NCBI GenBank assembly: GCA_964035575.1
Contig: OZ037856.1
Coordinates: 868,001-932,000, forward strand
DNA from: Rhynchopus sp. YZ270_cl-10
Lineage: Eukaryota > Euglenozoa > Diplonemea > Diplonemida > Diplonemidae
Direction: 5' to 3'
DNA length: 64,000 nt
Position numbers and translations under genes: made by a program. Positions 9,272 through 20,528 of the stretch are shown here, one piece after another; the stretch's first letter is position 1; each line of letters starts with the position of its first letter. A model generated the notes under the pieces. That model saw nothing but the letters and a program-made list of their open reading frames with translations, did no database searches and was not told the origin of the DNA.

Positions 9272-10105
9272 ATGTCGTTGGCAACATTGAGAAAAGTTAT
9301 GGCCGAGGAAACCCCTGTGGAGCTCAACCTGAAGAGTCACTCATCTGTCGCCTGCATTGTGCGGCAACGTGACCCACTTGATGATGCCAACTTTGAGATT
9401 CTCTTTATGCTTCGTGCGAAGATGGAAGGCGACCGCTGGAGTGGCCAGGTAGCGTTCCCTGGAGGCAAGCAGGACAAGACCGACAAAAGCCTGCGCCACA
9501 CTGCAGAGCGTGAGACGATGGAGGAGCTTGGCCTGGACTTAACGAAAGGCTTTGATTGTCTTGGGAAGCTCACTGTGATACAGGCAACGAAAACGTTGGA
9601 TCTGTCGTGCTATGTGTATGTGCAGACGGTGGCCACCACACCGAAGCTGACCTTGAGTGAGTCGGAGGTGGCTTCTGTTGCTTGGGTGCCTGTGAGGGCC
9701 ACCATGGACACATCCAACAAGACGTACCTCAACTACCCACCACCAGAGGAGCTCCGCACGTCCTTCCGTGTGCTAGGGGTAGAGAGCTTCCAGTTCAGGG
9801 GGGTGGACCTTGGCCACCACGGCAACGACAAATACGTGCTCTGGGGACTGACCATGCGTCTCACAGCGCATCTGCTGTTGGCTGCAGGTTTCCACTCAGA
9901 GCATTTGACAAAAAGCCCAAATTTTTACTTCCAAGGCAGACTCGGGCGTCTTCACAGTGCAATTGCACGGTTCAACATAAAGGTTTATCAATCTCTTGGC
10001 GTCAAAGTGAGCTGGGACCGTGCACTGATAAGCCACTTGATGATATCTTGGGCAGGCATGGGTTGTGCGGGTGTTGCTGTGGCTAGGATGGTCAGTAAGC
10101 TGTGA
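9272..10105 (+). CDS. Nudix hydrolase, CoA-diphosphatase type (paralogue 3)
   Basis: This 277-residue near twin of the gene at 6951 has the same Nudix box (residues 64-88), WSGQVAFPGG element, C-terminal hydrophobic helix and terminal SKL (possible PTS1 peroxisomal signal). Differences cluster in the middle (residues 140-165) and near residues 235-245. The WSGQVAFPGG element is closer to paralogue 1 than to paralogue 2 (WSGH), which may reflect gene conversion or the ancestral state. It is a single exon. The role is probably the same hydrolysis of CoA-type nucleotides. The conserved frame throughout argues that both copies are functional. Confidence 0.94.
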   Translation: MSLATLRKVMAEETPVELNLKSHSSVACIVRQRDPLDDANFEILFMLRAKMEGDRWSGQVAFPGGKQDKTDKSLRHTAERETMEELGLDLTKGFDCLGKLTVIQATKTLDLSCYVYVQTVATTPKLTLSESEVASVAWVPVRATMDTSNKTYLNYPPPEELRTSFRVLGVESFQFRGVDLGHHGNDKYVLWGLTMRLTAHLLLAAGFHSEHLTKSPNFYFQGRLGRLHSAIARFNIKVYQSLGVKVSWDRALISHLMISWAGMGCAGVAVARMVSKL

Positions 10106-11104
10106 GCGGTTTCGCTCTTGAGAGAACCGCTTGGTTAGCTGGCCACTTTGGTGCGGTGTCGCCTTGTGGTAGGTACCTTGCTCACTACACAACATGGCAC
10201 GCATCAACAGCAACATATTTACAGACGACACCTTTACACCTTTGCAATGGAGCTCTGAAGTACCTTCATTGACATTCTCGGCACCCAAATCTACTCCGCA
10301 CATCCAAACGACGCAGACTGGACACATGAATACCCAACACCATCTTGTAAAATTGCCTTTGTTCCAATGAAGTGTACTATTCAGCACTTTCGCATTCCAC
10401 GGGAAGCACCTTTACCCTTTTTAGCTTCCCTTTTTAGAGTCTTTTTTGTGCATTACCGTCCGGTCGATCTATAGCGATGACCTAACCATTGGACAAACGC
10501 TTCTAATATGGGTAGTGGTAACGAGGTGCGCGAGAGCCACGTTCCTCTTATAATTTTAATTCTTTCTTTTCTGGGCGAAGCAATGACTGTGTGCCTGCAC
10601 ACAGCCTCCCCACGTGTGAATGCTGACGTTATCCTTATGTTCGGTGGGTGTGCGCCTGTATTCGACAAAGCGACGTTTTTTCTTTCATGTGCTATTTCGA
10701 CTTCACTTTTGTACACCTGCTGAAAAAAAAAAAGGGGGGGTGATGCATCTCGTACACATTCCGAAGTTGTCGATAGTTTGTGCGGCGACACCGTCCCAAA
10801 AACGCCAGAGCTTCCCACGGTGTGTTCTGTACAGCCTGCACGCAACCCAGATGAGTCCATCAACTGCAGTCTCGATACCCGAAAGCACCACGATGCCGGA
10901 GTTCGACTGCCTCCACTTTTCAGGGTGCCTAGCTTTGAGTGTCCCCATCCTATTCATAAAAAACACCACAGAAAACAAACGGCACACAACACAACACCAA
11001 ACCGCAAAAGGCCTCAATTTAATACACTATGAGATAACAGTCTCCCCCCGGCCTTTTTTGTTTTCTCCTTCCCCCCTCCCATTTTTCTCTCTCTTTGACA
11101 TAAA
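10106..11104. other. Spacer between Nudix 3 and the SNARE gene
   Basis: No gene is supported. Overlapping short open frames on both strands (10500-11030) have no recognisable domain and no paired coding signal. A degenerate GAGGCGTTTTGCAC-family piece lies near 10686. The last 80 bases are a strong pyrimidine tract (TTTTCTCCTTCCCCCCTCCC) running towards the SNARE start. Confidence 0.55.
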
Positions 11105-12858
11105 ATGCTTCAAAAAATGGGGTTCAAGAAGAAGCAGGACAAAGAGGAAGAAGAGAAGTCGAATGCAACGCATTGGGAGGTTCAGATCGCTGCGTGTAAG
11201 TACCATGCGGAGAGTGCGATATTGGATATGAATACGATGAACCGTTCGAAATGCGACCCGCAGCAGAAAGAAGAATGCATTTCTCGTTCTAACGCTGCCA
11301 TCCAGAAGCTCTCCGCCGCCGTTTCAGGGTACGACTGTTCAAAGGAACGCAACTCACGCAAAATACAAGAATATCTTTACATCGAAGAAACTCTGACCAC
11401 AGAACATCAACAAGCTAAGGCAGCGCTTGCCTCCGGAAACCAACAACCCCTTGCACTACAGTCTTGCGTGATGGACCCTTTGACGATGACGGCCCCGAAT
11501 ATGACATGCGTATCATTGAAGATGCTGGACAGTGTAGCCAACATGCCCTACGGAGGAGAGTCAGAAGGGGCAAAGTCGCAGGCAGGCGGGACAGAGCCTG
11601 GCTCGCATTATGAAGGCTCCAATGCGGTGACCCCTCTTGGGAAGAACAGTGCGCGTTCCTTTGCGAATGGTGGAGGAGGTGGTGGTGGTGATGCGTCATC
11701 AGAAGTCTGCCAGCCCCTCGCCCCTCCCGCAAAAATGCTCGAAACCGCAATAGAAATCCAAAGCGAAGGTCTCAAAAGCTTGCAACGCTCCGAAGCGTTA
11801 ACAATACAAATGCAACAAGAGGCCCAAGAGATATCGCAAGAACTCTCCAGACAAGCAGAACAGCAAGAGTTGATTAACGAAGACCTGCATTTGATGGATA
11901 AACAGATCAAAACAGCAAGGCGCGAAGTCTACAAATTGACTCGAGATGTATGTGGACAAACCAATCCAACTAAAAAATGGAGGTGTTAAAAACTGGCGAA
12001 TGACTTAAGGGAAAGGGTTATTGCAACAGAAAACCAAAAAATTGGCTTCTGGGGATATGGGGATTTTTTTTTGTAATTTGGCGACTTTGTTTTTGGACGC
12101 CAAATACACTTTGACAGTACTGTAATCTCATAAACTGATAGTGACGTGAAGACTGTGGACTACACTGTACATATTAGCAAAAAAAAAGTAGTCGTAAAAC
12201 ACCTCTGCATACCACACAACAACACAACACAGCTCTACAAGAATAAGTGTTTCATCTGCCTCTTCGTGTTCGTGGCAGTGTTCCTCGTCATCACAATTGG
12301 GCTTCGGATAGGGAACCCCATTGGTATTGGTTCGGTATGTTTTTTTATTTTTGTAAATTGTACAGTTTTGTATTCCATTTTATTGCATGATGTGGCCCCC
12401 CCCCCGTTGCTTTTGGTATTCAAGGCTTTTGCTCTTCTTTTATTGGGATTTTTTTTTTTTTGGTGAATTTGGCAGGACCTAAAGAAATGTCACATTATCT
12501 GCCATATTTGGGGGTATATGCCTGCATTCGAGAGCTGTCTGCACATTACCCACACTTTATAATGAACTGATTCATATACACCAAGACGCAATGTGGTCCA
12601 CCTACTCTGCAATGCTCGTGCGGGCTAAGCTTAAAAAGCGTTCTTGCATTTGGTCCAAAATTATTTTCTAGCCTGCCTAGGTTTCCTTTTACATCTTCTT
12701 TTGGCCGCAGGGTACTTTGTTTCATCCGGGGCTGGCATCGTGGGTCAGTCGGAGGTGCCTGTATTAATAACTTCACTATTTTCTTCATTCTACAGGGCAA
12801 CAGCGACGACACCTTAGAAACAGCCAACGTGACTACGGTCTTTGCAGCCCCTTTGTGA
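11105..12858 (+). CDS. Tail-anchored Q-SNARE (Qb-type, NPSN/Vti1-like)
   Basis: There are three exons: 11105-11947, 12233-12334 and 12796-12858. Introns start GTATGT, end ACAG and are all phase 0; the product has 335 residues. Exon 1 encodes a helical N-terminal region, a Gly/Ser-rich linker (about residues 150-200) and a SNARE heptad region (about 210-281). That region has the QSEGLKSLQRS lead-in seen in Qb-SNAREs and a central Gln near RQAEQQELI. Exon 2 supplies the membrane anchor (FICLFVFVAVFLVITIGL), exactly where SNAREs carry theirs. Exon 3 adds a short lumenal tail ending AAPL. The role is membrane fusion in the secretory or endosomal pathway as part of a four-helix bundle. The anchor appears only after splicing, which supports the exon model. 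Subfamily placement is less certain than SNARE identity. Confidence 0.78.
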
Positions 12859-13317
12859 GGGGCGGTGTTGAGTGGTGCCCTGTGTTCCTCACAGGGCATT
12901 TTGCTTCTGATTCCCCTGTTGGGTACCTTTGTCTTGATGTGCAGAGGCACATTCGTTATATATATTTTTTTGTCCCGTGTGCAGTTTTGTTTTCCTTGTG
13001 TTCTCTTCTGTAGTTATCTGCCTCTTTATCTAGCCTCTTCACAGTCAAAGTGTCGACTTAGACGTCTCAACAAAAGACAAACCAAAAAGCTATTTAGCAA
13101 CTCTTCAACTTTTTTTTTTGTTTCTAAAAAAACTACCCAAAATTTTTTGATAAAAGTAGACCAAAAAAACGAAAACAAATTCGGAGGGGGAAAAAAAAGA
13201 TGTGTGTTTTTCCGTGAAACACATCCATCTGTCCACATTTTTTTCTGTTCCATTTTTTGTCGTTCCTCCCTTTTCAGATGAGGCCCACACCGAGGCATTC
13301 ATCTACCAACCTTTTTT

Positions 13318-13785
13318 CACGGCTTCGCAAATATATTTAATAATAGTTTTTTGAAAAAAGTTCAATATTTTAATATTTTCAAAAAGTACGTGTAAAAAAA
13401 GCAAAAATATTAAAAATATTGATAAATATTGATTTATTTTGTATGGTATTTTGCAGTGGGAAAATAGTAAAATATATTGATCAATATTTTCCAATATTTC
13501 AATATTTATCAATATTTTCAATATATTTCAATATTTGTCAATATTTATTAAAATATTGATCAATATATTTACGGAAACCACCACAGTAAAATTGCACATA
13601 AAATTTACCAATATTTACCAATATTTCAATATTTATCAATATTTTCAATATATTGCAATATTTGTCAATATTTATTAAAATATTGATTATTTTTTTCCAA
13701 AATATTGATTCAATATTTTTAATAATAATCATATTTCAATATTCATCAATATTTAAAATATATTGAATATATTTGCGAAGCCGTG
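13318..13785. mobile_element. AT-rich terminal-inverted-repeat element (MITE-like)
   Basis: The first 20 bases (CACGGCTTCGCAAATATATT) are the exact reverse complement of the last 20. The interior is almost wholly AATATT-type sequence and contains two direct copies of a 90-base segment (about 13470-13570 and 13600-13690). It has no coding capacity. Runs of T flank both ends (six on the left), which may be the target duplication. Length (468 bp), perfect inverted ends and lack of genes fit a MITE. An alternative is a structural palindrome, for example a replication- or matrix-associated element. Confidence 0.75.
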
Positions 13786-14699
13786 TTTTTTTATATCCTT
13801 TTCTTTTTTTTTGCACAACGACAAAAAAGTGATTTTTTTTTTCGTTATTTGGAGTCTGTTTTTAATCATTTGATAGGTGAAGGGGTTTTTGACAATGCAT
13901 GCGTCCTCCGGTGTTCCGCCTTTCTGCACTTTTCAACTTCTAAAAAGCAAGGGTACATTTTTCGCACCCTCTTTGCTTTCTTTTCGTTTCGTTAAGAAAA
14001 GAAAGTATATTGGTGTTACCGATCTGCTGTCGGGGACATGTCAATTTTGGGGGGGGTGTGTCATTTTCCCCTGTAAACCTTGTGTCAAGGACATGTCAAG
14101 GACCTGTCAATATGGGCCCTTTCGGGAACACCATATATGAAATAACTTCTCTTTTTTGGTTTATAGTGCACAACTAATCGAACATAGGTCATAATATCAT
14201 GACCTGGGTGAACTGAATCCATGTTTGTGAACAGCCTGTAATGTACTGCGTTATTACGTGTTCTCTGTGAAGTAGGGGATGATAGTGGCATGTATGAGTA
14301 TGCATGACTCCCCCCAAAAAAAAAGGATCGTCACGAAACCAAACAGATTATCAAAAAAAAAAGCGGAATATTTCCGCGTTTTTTAGTTCTTATCTACATC
14401 TGAGGTCTGTGGAAAGCTTCTGGTTTGCTTTTTTCTTTTTTTTAGGGGAATGTGAGGATCAAAAAAATTCATTTTGAAAACGCTTCTGTTCAAAGATGCC
14501 TAAGCTTAGCATCTTTTTCACCTTTCACTTTTTTTTTTTTGATCGCAGTCCTCAGGGTTTTATATAGGAATTTTTTCCTGAACAAACAGGGGCAAAAACT
14601 GAGGATTCATTTTTTCTCACCCACCCACCCAAAATCAAAGTTGTTTTTTCGGCTGGGGCCAGTTGTGGTGTGCCTTGAACCCCCTTGGCTGTAAACCCA

Positions 14700-15005
14700 A
14701 TTGATAGCAATTCGTGCACCAGGCGCACGTGGTACACGAATTGTAAGTAGCCATTACATTTATAACAAAGAAAGGGCGGTCATGGCACCCAAAGGTTCCT
14801 AGCGAAGCCACGGTACGCAACATTTCAAAAAAATGCGCTTATAATCGCACATTTTTACAGCCAAACTATGTCAGGGAAGGGTGGGTTGCAATCTTGCGCC
14901 GCAGGCGCACGGTACGCTACTTTTATAATTTCGCCATGATGCATGCTTCCTTTTCCTTCGGCGTTTGACCAATTGAGTCGCGTTCTGGCTGTGACGGGGG
15001 TGTGG
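14700..15005 (-). repeat. Dispersed repeat (family H), copy 1
   Basis: The sequence is the reverse complement, with gaps, of 48525-48900. Shared landmarks are AGCGAAGCCACGGTACGCAA, GCGCCGCAGGCGCACGGTAC and GCATGCTTCCTTTTCCTTCG. Two opposite-orientation copies 34 kb apart suggest a mobile element. No coding region or clear inverted ends were found. Confidence 0.75.
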
Positions 15006-15177
15006 GTAACCCTTGAGATAGACGTGTGTGTTTTCTTTACTGACTTCGTTGTTTTCTGTCAACAGAGCTTCGTTTCGGCGACTGACTACCCCGGACTGCA
15101 CCCTGAGGCTATACTCCCCGGAGTGGGGTGGGGCAGCCCACCCCAGAAAAGTTAAAACCCGAGGAAAACCCAGGCTT

Positions 15178-15220
15178 AAACCCGGGCTTGCTCTGCGCAA
15201 AATTAATTAAGCCCGGGTTT
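15178..15220. repeat. GC-rich palindrome
   Basis: AAACCCGGGCTT (15178-15189) pairs perfectly with AAGCCCGGGTTT (15209-15220) across a 19-base loop. A further CCCGGGCTTA follows, so alternative stems are possible. It may be the end of a repeat; its function is unknown. Confidence 0.6.
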
Positions 15221-15599
15221 TCCCGGGCTTACTGCCCAAGATTTTCACCGCTGGTCACGAGTCGTGTTCTAAGCCAGTAAAACGCCAAAAAAAAAAAAAA
15301 TTTTTTTTTAGGTCCGAAAAGGGGAATTTTTTTTTTTTTTTCAATAACTGAGGATTGCCCTCAGTTCTGACCCCCTATATAAAAGTCTGGCAGTCCTCCC
15401 CCCACCCGATCCACGCGTACATTGCGTCACCTCTGCTTCACTTCTATCACACTGTTTTTCCTTCTCACTACAGGGATGTGGGATTCGCTATTAGCTCTTT
15501 GCTATTTTTCATCCCAAGATGACAACAAGGTTACGTTATTTTTAAATTATTTTTAGTTTCGGACTTTCTGTGGTCCGGAAGAACCATGCGATTTTTGAG

Positions 15600-15660
15600 C
15601 CGGTCATGTACCAAGGTACACTGTCACGAGAGGGCTTTTGTATTTCAAGTCAACCTTTTT
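15600..15660 (+). repeat. Partial family B repeat
   Basis: It shows ACCAAGGTACACTGTCACGA, then GAGGGCTTTTGTATTTCAAG, TCAAC and a T tract ending CACAG. The 3' half matches the full copies in introns at 29729, 45781 and 54155. Confidence 0.7.
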
Positions 15661-16170
15661 TTCACAGATGCGTGCACGGAGAGTATTCATCTTTCAAGTT
15701 TATTTCATTTTTATTTATTGTTGTGTCACCGAAATGAAGGAGGAAACAGAAAGCATTTTGAACATAGTTCTGGGGGACGAACCTTGCGCTGCAGAGCCCA
15801 CTCCTCACCACAACAGGTCGAGGTGTTGTGCGTTTCACCACAACCTCCTCGATCATGGGTTTTATCGTTATTGCTGATGATCTTTCTATTTGCCGACCAA
15901 ATAGGAGGCAGGTGGAGAAGAGTACACATCACTGTTGCAAGCAAAAAAAAAAAATCAGTTGCCTGCCAAAATACATAGGCAATTCATGTTCTATAAACGT
16001 TGATTCATCTTGGGCAAAATACACAAGAACAAAGGGGAATTCAATTGGGAGGATATCCTCATGTATCACTCCCCTGTAAGTTTTTAAGACGTGTGGTGGC
16101 TTTGTTGTCGTGGAGAGGGGGGTGGTACGGTACCCTCTCCGCTTTGTCATTTTTGTGTCATTTTATTAGG

Positions 16171-16215
16171 TGACTAAGCATAGGCTTAGGTTCATCTCAT
16201 AAAAGTTTTTTCCCC
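16171..16215 (+). repeat. Family D repeat (GACTAAGC...TTAGGTTCATC)
   Basis: GTGACTAAGCATAGGCTTAG continues to GTTCATCTCATAAAAG and a T tract. Related copies at 32385, 38997, 39150, 45508 (in an intron) and 49694 are all on the + strand. Confidence 0.65.
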
Positions 16216-16453
16216 TATTTTTTTGCTGACCTCCTTTGTTAAGTTACCGGGGGAAGGAAGGGAACAGAGGTCTAATATGTCCTCCGCCCCATCCATCCCC
16301 CCCCCAATCCCTCCTCTGCCCCTATTTTCTGCAGTTCGATACCACCCTATGGACGTTGTGTACCTTCAGTAGTTTTCATTTCCCCCCTTCCCCTGTAGAA
16401 CCAAAGGCAAATGAAGAAAGAAAAACGAATATCTCTCGCCCCCCCTTTATTTT

Positions 16454-16580
16454 TTTATTCCTACGAAGCTCGCTTTAAAGGGGAAATAGTATTACCGGGT
16501 ACGGTCGCCAAATTATCCCTCAAACAGGAGGATTGTGCAAATCAACGAAAACAACTTTACCTACCCGATCCTACTATTTC
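16454..16580 (+). repeat. 130-bp dispersed repeat (family F), copy 2
   Basis: This is the second copy of the element at 4871-5000, with the same ends (TATTCCTACGAAGCTCGC and ACCCGATCCTACTATTT) and a few indels. Confidence 0.8.
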
Positions 16581-17115
16581 TCAAAATAAGTCAGAATGAC
16601 TCTCTATACGTCGTGGCAACACCGGTGTGGAGGTGGAGGAATACTATGCAGTATTTTTCTGGTAGGTGCACCTGCCACGAGAGGGCTTTTGTATTTCAAG
16701 TCCAACTATTCTTGAAGCTATGCTATAACGATAGCCTGTTTCCTGCATTTTTTTTGGGAGTCTGCAATACAACTACAACAATGCATGGATTCTAATTGAT
16801 TTTTCGACCGAAGTGATGTGCAACAAAATGCCGACCTATGTCCTCACACTGCCCCCGAAAACAGCCCAGCTCCAAACTGGTTGTACAAAAAAAAAACCTT
16901 TTTTGTCTGACGCACAACACAACTGTACTCAGTACTCAAAGTTGACTAAGCACTTAGAATCTCACCATTCCCCCCACAACCTTCCACCCTTCAGGTAGGT
17001 ATGGTGGAGGTTCTTATCTCCAACCCATTCGCCTAACCCACACTATTCTTTAGCGGAGAAGAAGGGGCAGCCTGAAGGAGGGGCCTGTATAAAGAGGCAA
17101 GACAGAGAGACAGAC

Positions 17116-20100
17116 ATGGCAAACGCCATTCCTGTAGATGAGCTCACCCTGCAGGTGACAGACCCTACAAAGCACGATGATCACATCAAGTTCAGGATCA
17201 TCTTGAGAGGTATGTCAAGGGTTTGTGGGTTTTTGCGTTTTTAGTAAGACAGTGGAGTTTTATCTTTATTTTTGTCTATTGTGAGTGTTACCTTCTATTC
17301 AGTAGGATAGTTAGTATATGAAACAACTTTTGTGAGTGGTGTGTCGTGTTTGTTTGTAGTGTTGTGAGAGGGTTTCTGAGGGGAGGTATCTGAATGTATT
17401 CCCTTTTCCACAGATGGTGAACGTGGACTGATCATCCACTCCGTGTGGCGACGATTCTCCGAGTTCGCCGAAGTGTTCAAGGTGCTCAAGGCTAAGAACA
17501 CAACACCCCCGCTCCCCGACCTCCCGCCTAAGAAAACCTTCGGCAAATTCGATAAGAGCTTCATCGAAGAGCGACGATACGCCATCGAGAACGTATGTAC
17601 CTTAAATGCCGTCTCCACATAACGCTGGTAGTTGCAGAGTTGCTGATCATTTTTTTTTCGGGATTGTGAAGATTGTCTGTATTATACAACTAAAACCAAA
17701 CCGATTATCAAAAGCACCACAATTGAAACCTCTTTGGGTGATTTATCACACAAGAAAGCATTATCAACCCTCACCCAAAAAATTTTAAAAAACAGTTTAT
17801 GGTTTGCGTGAAACGCGATAAATTTCTGACGAGAATGCCTGAATTCCGTGCTTTGATTGGGTACCGAGAACTGGAGGCACGTGTGGCAGAGCAGTCACGC
17901 ACACGGCAACAGACGCAGCAGGAGGTAGCCAAGCCGGCCCGTCACTACGACCCGGGTACACATCCAGGATACCCCGTTCCCATGAACGAGGACGCAGACC
18001 TGACCATCCTGCAGCGCTACCTGCGGAGCAGTGGGTACTCTCTGGTGAAGCAGTGCCAGCGCCTCACCTTGCAGCCCACGAAGAGCAGATTCCTCGTCAA
18101 GCACGACGAGACCGGCGAGCAGTACCTCATGAGCGTCGGCAAGCTGCGCCCACAGGGCATGGCGCTCACAACAGACAAACAGCGGAAACGCTTCATCAGC
18201 TTCCTGACCGGGCTCAATGTGCCAAGCAAAGCCACGGACACACCCTCCCCTTTCATACATAAGGCAGTCTCGGCGGACTTCGATCTCAACTCGCAACGCA
18301 GCTTTGTCGTGAGGGAGATTGTCAAGAACGGCTCTCTCAGAGACGTCATGTACAACAAGGCTGAGTGGAATGAGCGGTTCGACGCAAAGTACAAGAAAAA
18401 GGCGTCGCCATTGAAGGTGTCGGACATTGCGTATTATGGTATGGGGATAGTGACATTTTTTGGCCTCGAGGTTTCAACTCTTCACGGCCAGAGTCAGCGG
18501 GAGCGTATTGCAGTGAAATATCAACACAGAATATTTATTACACACAAAAAGGGTGGCGAAGTGTTAGGTTCATCTTAGCGTTATATCTATTCATTTTTCT
18601 CAACAGGAAAGCAAATCCTTATAGCAGTGAAGAGCCTTGAGGAGGGTGGCATTCCTTGCCCACACCTCACGTTGGGGAACATTTTGTTGGGGAGCAAATC
18701 GGTCATCCAGATTACGGATTGGGAGGACATTTTGCTGGGGTTGACACGGCTGCCCACATTACACATGCCTGGCGACCTGACAGACCGGACATCACCCTAT
18801 GTGCTTATGGCTGGTGTACTTCTCTTTGAAATGGCCAACGGCGAAGTCCCTGCAAACCTCAGACGTCTGATGCTTGCATGCCAAGGTGATCTCTGCGTCC
18901 CTGAAGTTAGTGTCCAGCCAGAAGAAGAAGAATCCGAAGCGCGACTCCCCTGCCCCATCAACTTCGAGGCAATCAAACTCCCCAAGGGCCTCAAGGAGGT
19001 GCTTGTTCAGATCTTCGATCCTGAAGAGCATATGACCGTCGAGGAGGTGTTGGAGAACCCCTTCTTCCAGGTCGTCAAATTCAAGGTACGTTTAATGGCA
19101 TTTTTTTTGTATTTCAGGATTTAGAGAGATGAAAATAGAAGTTTTCAAAGAGTTCAAAAGCGTGATAAAAAATGAAGTTTTATGTGAGCGTGACGAGGAA
19201 TTTTTTTCCAATCTTTTTTTTTTCAAGCATGTTTCCACCCAAATACAGGACCCGCTGAAAACCTTCACTGCAGACAATGCAAGCAAGGTGAAGTCGAAGT
19301 CGAAGGACCTCGAGGCTGTGCGTGAGGTGACAGAGAACTGGGGTGAGCACATCACACGAGAGCAGGAAGGTGAGCCTGAGGAAGAGGCGACCAAGAGCCC
19401 ACGGTATGACAGCACAGTCTTTTCTTTTGCACTTTTCTTGCTATTCACGAGAGGTGATTTCCTCTATTAGACGTTACCCTCCACCACGCATTTGCACTCT
19501 TGTTTAACTACGACATGCAAGGTTTAAGATGATCTCGCCAAATTTTGTGGTGGCTGCCAGGTGTCAAAGCTAAAAATGTTCTGTAAGAAGGACCGATTTT
19601 GTCACTTCCCTTTCTATTTCACCACCACAGGAAGAAAGAGAAGAAGGAGAAGAAGTCTAAGAAGAACCGTGACGCCTCCCCCGCCTCGAGCCCAGGAGGT
19701 GCACCACCACCACCACCACCAGGCGGCGCACCGCCACCACCGGGAGGTGCACCTCCTCCACCACCAGGTGGTCCTCCAGGGGCTCCACCACCGCCAGGTG
19801 GTGGTCCACCTGGTGCGCCGCCACCACCAGGTGGGGGTCCACCGCCAAGACCGGGTGGTCCACCTGGTGCGCCACCACCACCAGGGGGTGTTCCAGGGGG
19901 TCCACCACCACCGCCGGGAGGTGCTCCGCCAAGACCAGGTGGTCCACCTGGTGTACCGCCACCACCGGGGGGTGTTCCAGGCGGTCCACCGGGTGGTCCG
20001 CCAGGTGTCCCGCCACCGCCAGGAGGTGCTCCGCCGAGACCGGGTGGTCCGCCTGGTGTGCCACCACCACCAGGGGGTGCTCCAGGGGGTCCGCCAAGAC

Positions 20101-20528
20101 CAGGAGGTCCACCGGGTGTCCCGCCGCCACCAGGGGGTGCTCCGCCAAGACCGGGTGGTCCGCCTGGTGTACCGCCACCACCGGGGGGCGCTCCAGGCGG
20201 TCCGCCGGGTGTCCCGCCGCCACCAGGAGGTGCCCCGCCAAGACCGGGTGGTCCACCGGGTGTGCCACCACCACCAGGGGGTGTTCCAGGGGGTCCACCA
20301 CCACCGCCGGGAGGTGCGCCGCCAAGACCAGGAGGCCCGCCAGGGGTTCCTCCACCGCCGGGTGGCGCACCGCCACCACCAGGGGGTGCTCCGCCACCTC
20401 CTCCAGGTGGGCCGCCACCACCACCACCACCTGGTGGCGCGCCAAAGGGGCTGCCTCCTCCACAGAATGGGCGGAACGCCTTGATGGACCAGATCCGTGC
20501 CGGGACGAACCTTACTTCTCGTGGGTGA
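17116..20528 (+). CDS. PXK: PXK-type protein: PX domain, pseudokinase, Pro/Gly linker, WH2
   Basis: Six exons join in phase: 17116-17209, 17414-17592, 17796-18438, 18607-19085, 19249-19403 and 19631-20528. The product has 815 residues. Residues 1-115 are a PX domain, with the phosphoinositide site WRRFSEF, a Pro-rich loop and the Arg in IEERRYAIEN. Residues 165-440 are a kinase-like fold with RSFVVREIVKNGSLRDVMYN in the N-lobe, CPHLTLGNILLG in place of the HRD loop and ITDWED in place of DFG, so catalysis is doubtful. Residues 535-795 are a Pro/Gly repeat region (PPPPGGAPPRPGG units). The end carries a WH2 actin-binding motif (NALMDQIRAGTNLTSRG). This is the PXK/MONaKA domain order; such proteins act on endosomes and bind actin. 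Alternative acceptors for exon 3 cannot be excluded. Confidence 0.88.
18455..18545 (+). repeat. Family E repeat inside a PXK intron
   Basis: TTTTTTGGCCTCGAGGTTTC, CTCTTCACGGCCAGAGTCAG and GGGAGCGTATTGCAGTGAAA match 32600-32695 and 47085-47180. It starts 16 bases after the donor of the 168-bp intron 18439-18606. A family D-like piece (GTTAGGTTCATCTTAGCG) follows it, so most of this intron is repeat. Confidence 0.8.
19690..20450 (+). repeat. In-gene GC-rich minisatellite coding for Pro/Gly repeats
   Basis: About 760 bases of imperfect repeats of CCACCACCAGGGGGTGCTCC type in the last exon of the PXK-type gene. They keep one frame open and encode PPPPGG, APPRPGG and PPGV units. All six frames are open here because of the composition, so other long frames over this stretch are not genes. 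Confidence 0.9.

Larger units (their letters stand above)
12859..17115. other. Gene-free 4.2 kb with several repeats
   Basis: No protein gene is supported. Items listed separately are the AT-rich inverted-repeat element (13318-13785), a dispersed repeat (14700-15005), a GC-rich palindrome (15178-15220) and partial or full copies of families B, F and D. A TATATAAAAG box sits at about 15375 without an obvious gene after it. The end of the stretch leads into the PXK-type gene with a purine-rich leader (GACAGAGAGACAGACATGG). Confidence 0.6.

Noticed and set aside
10446-11032. Overlapping short frames on both strands before the SNARE gene
   Set aside because: They have no domain, no splice-supported continuation and repeat-derived parts.
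15360-15420. TATATAAAAG core promoter
   Set aside because: No gene follows within a reasonable distance, and no other gene in the window has a TATA box at a fixed place.
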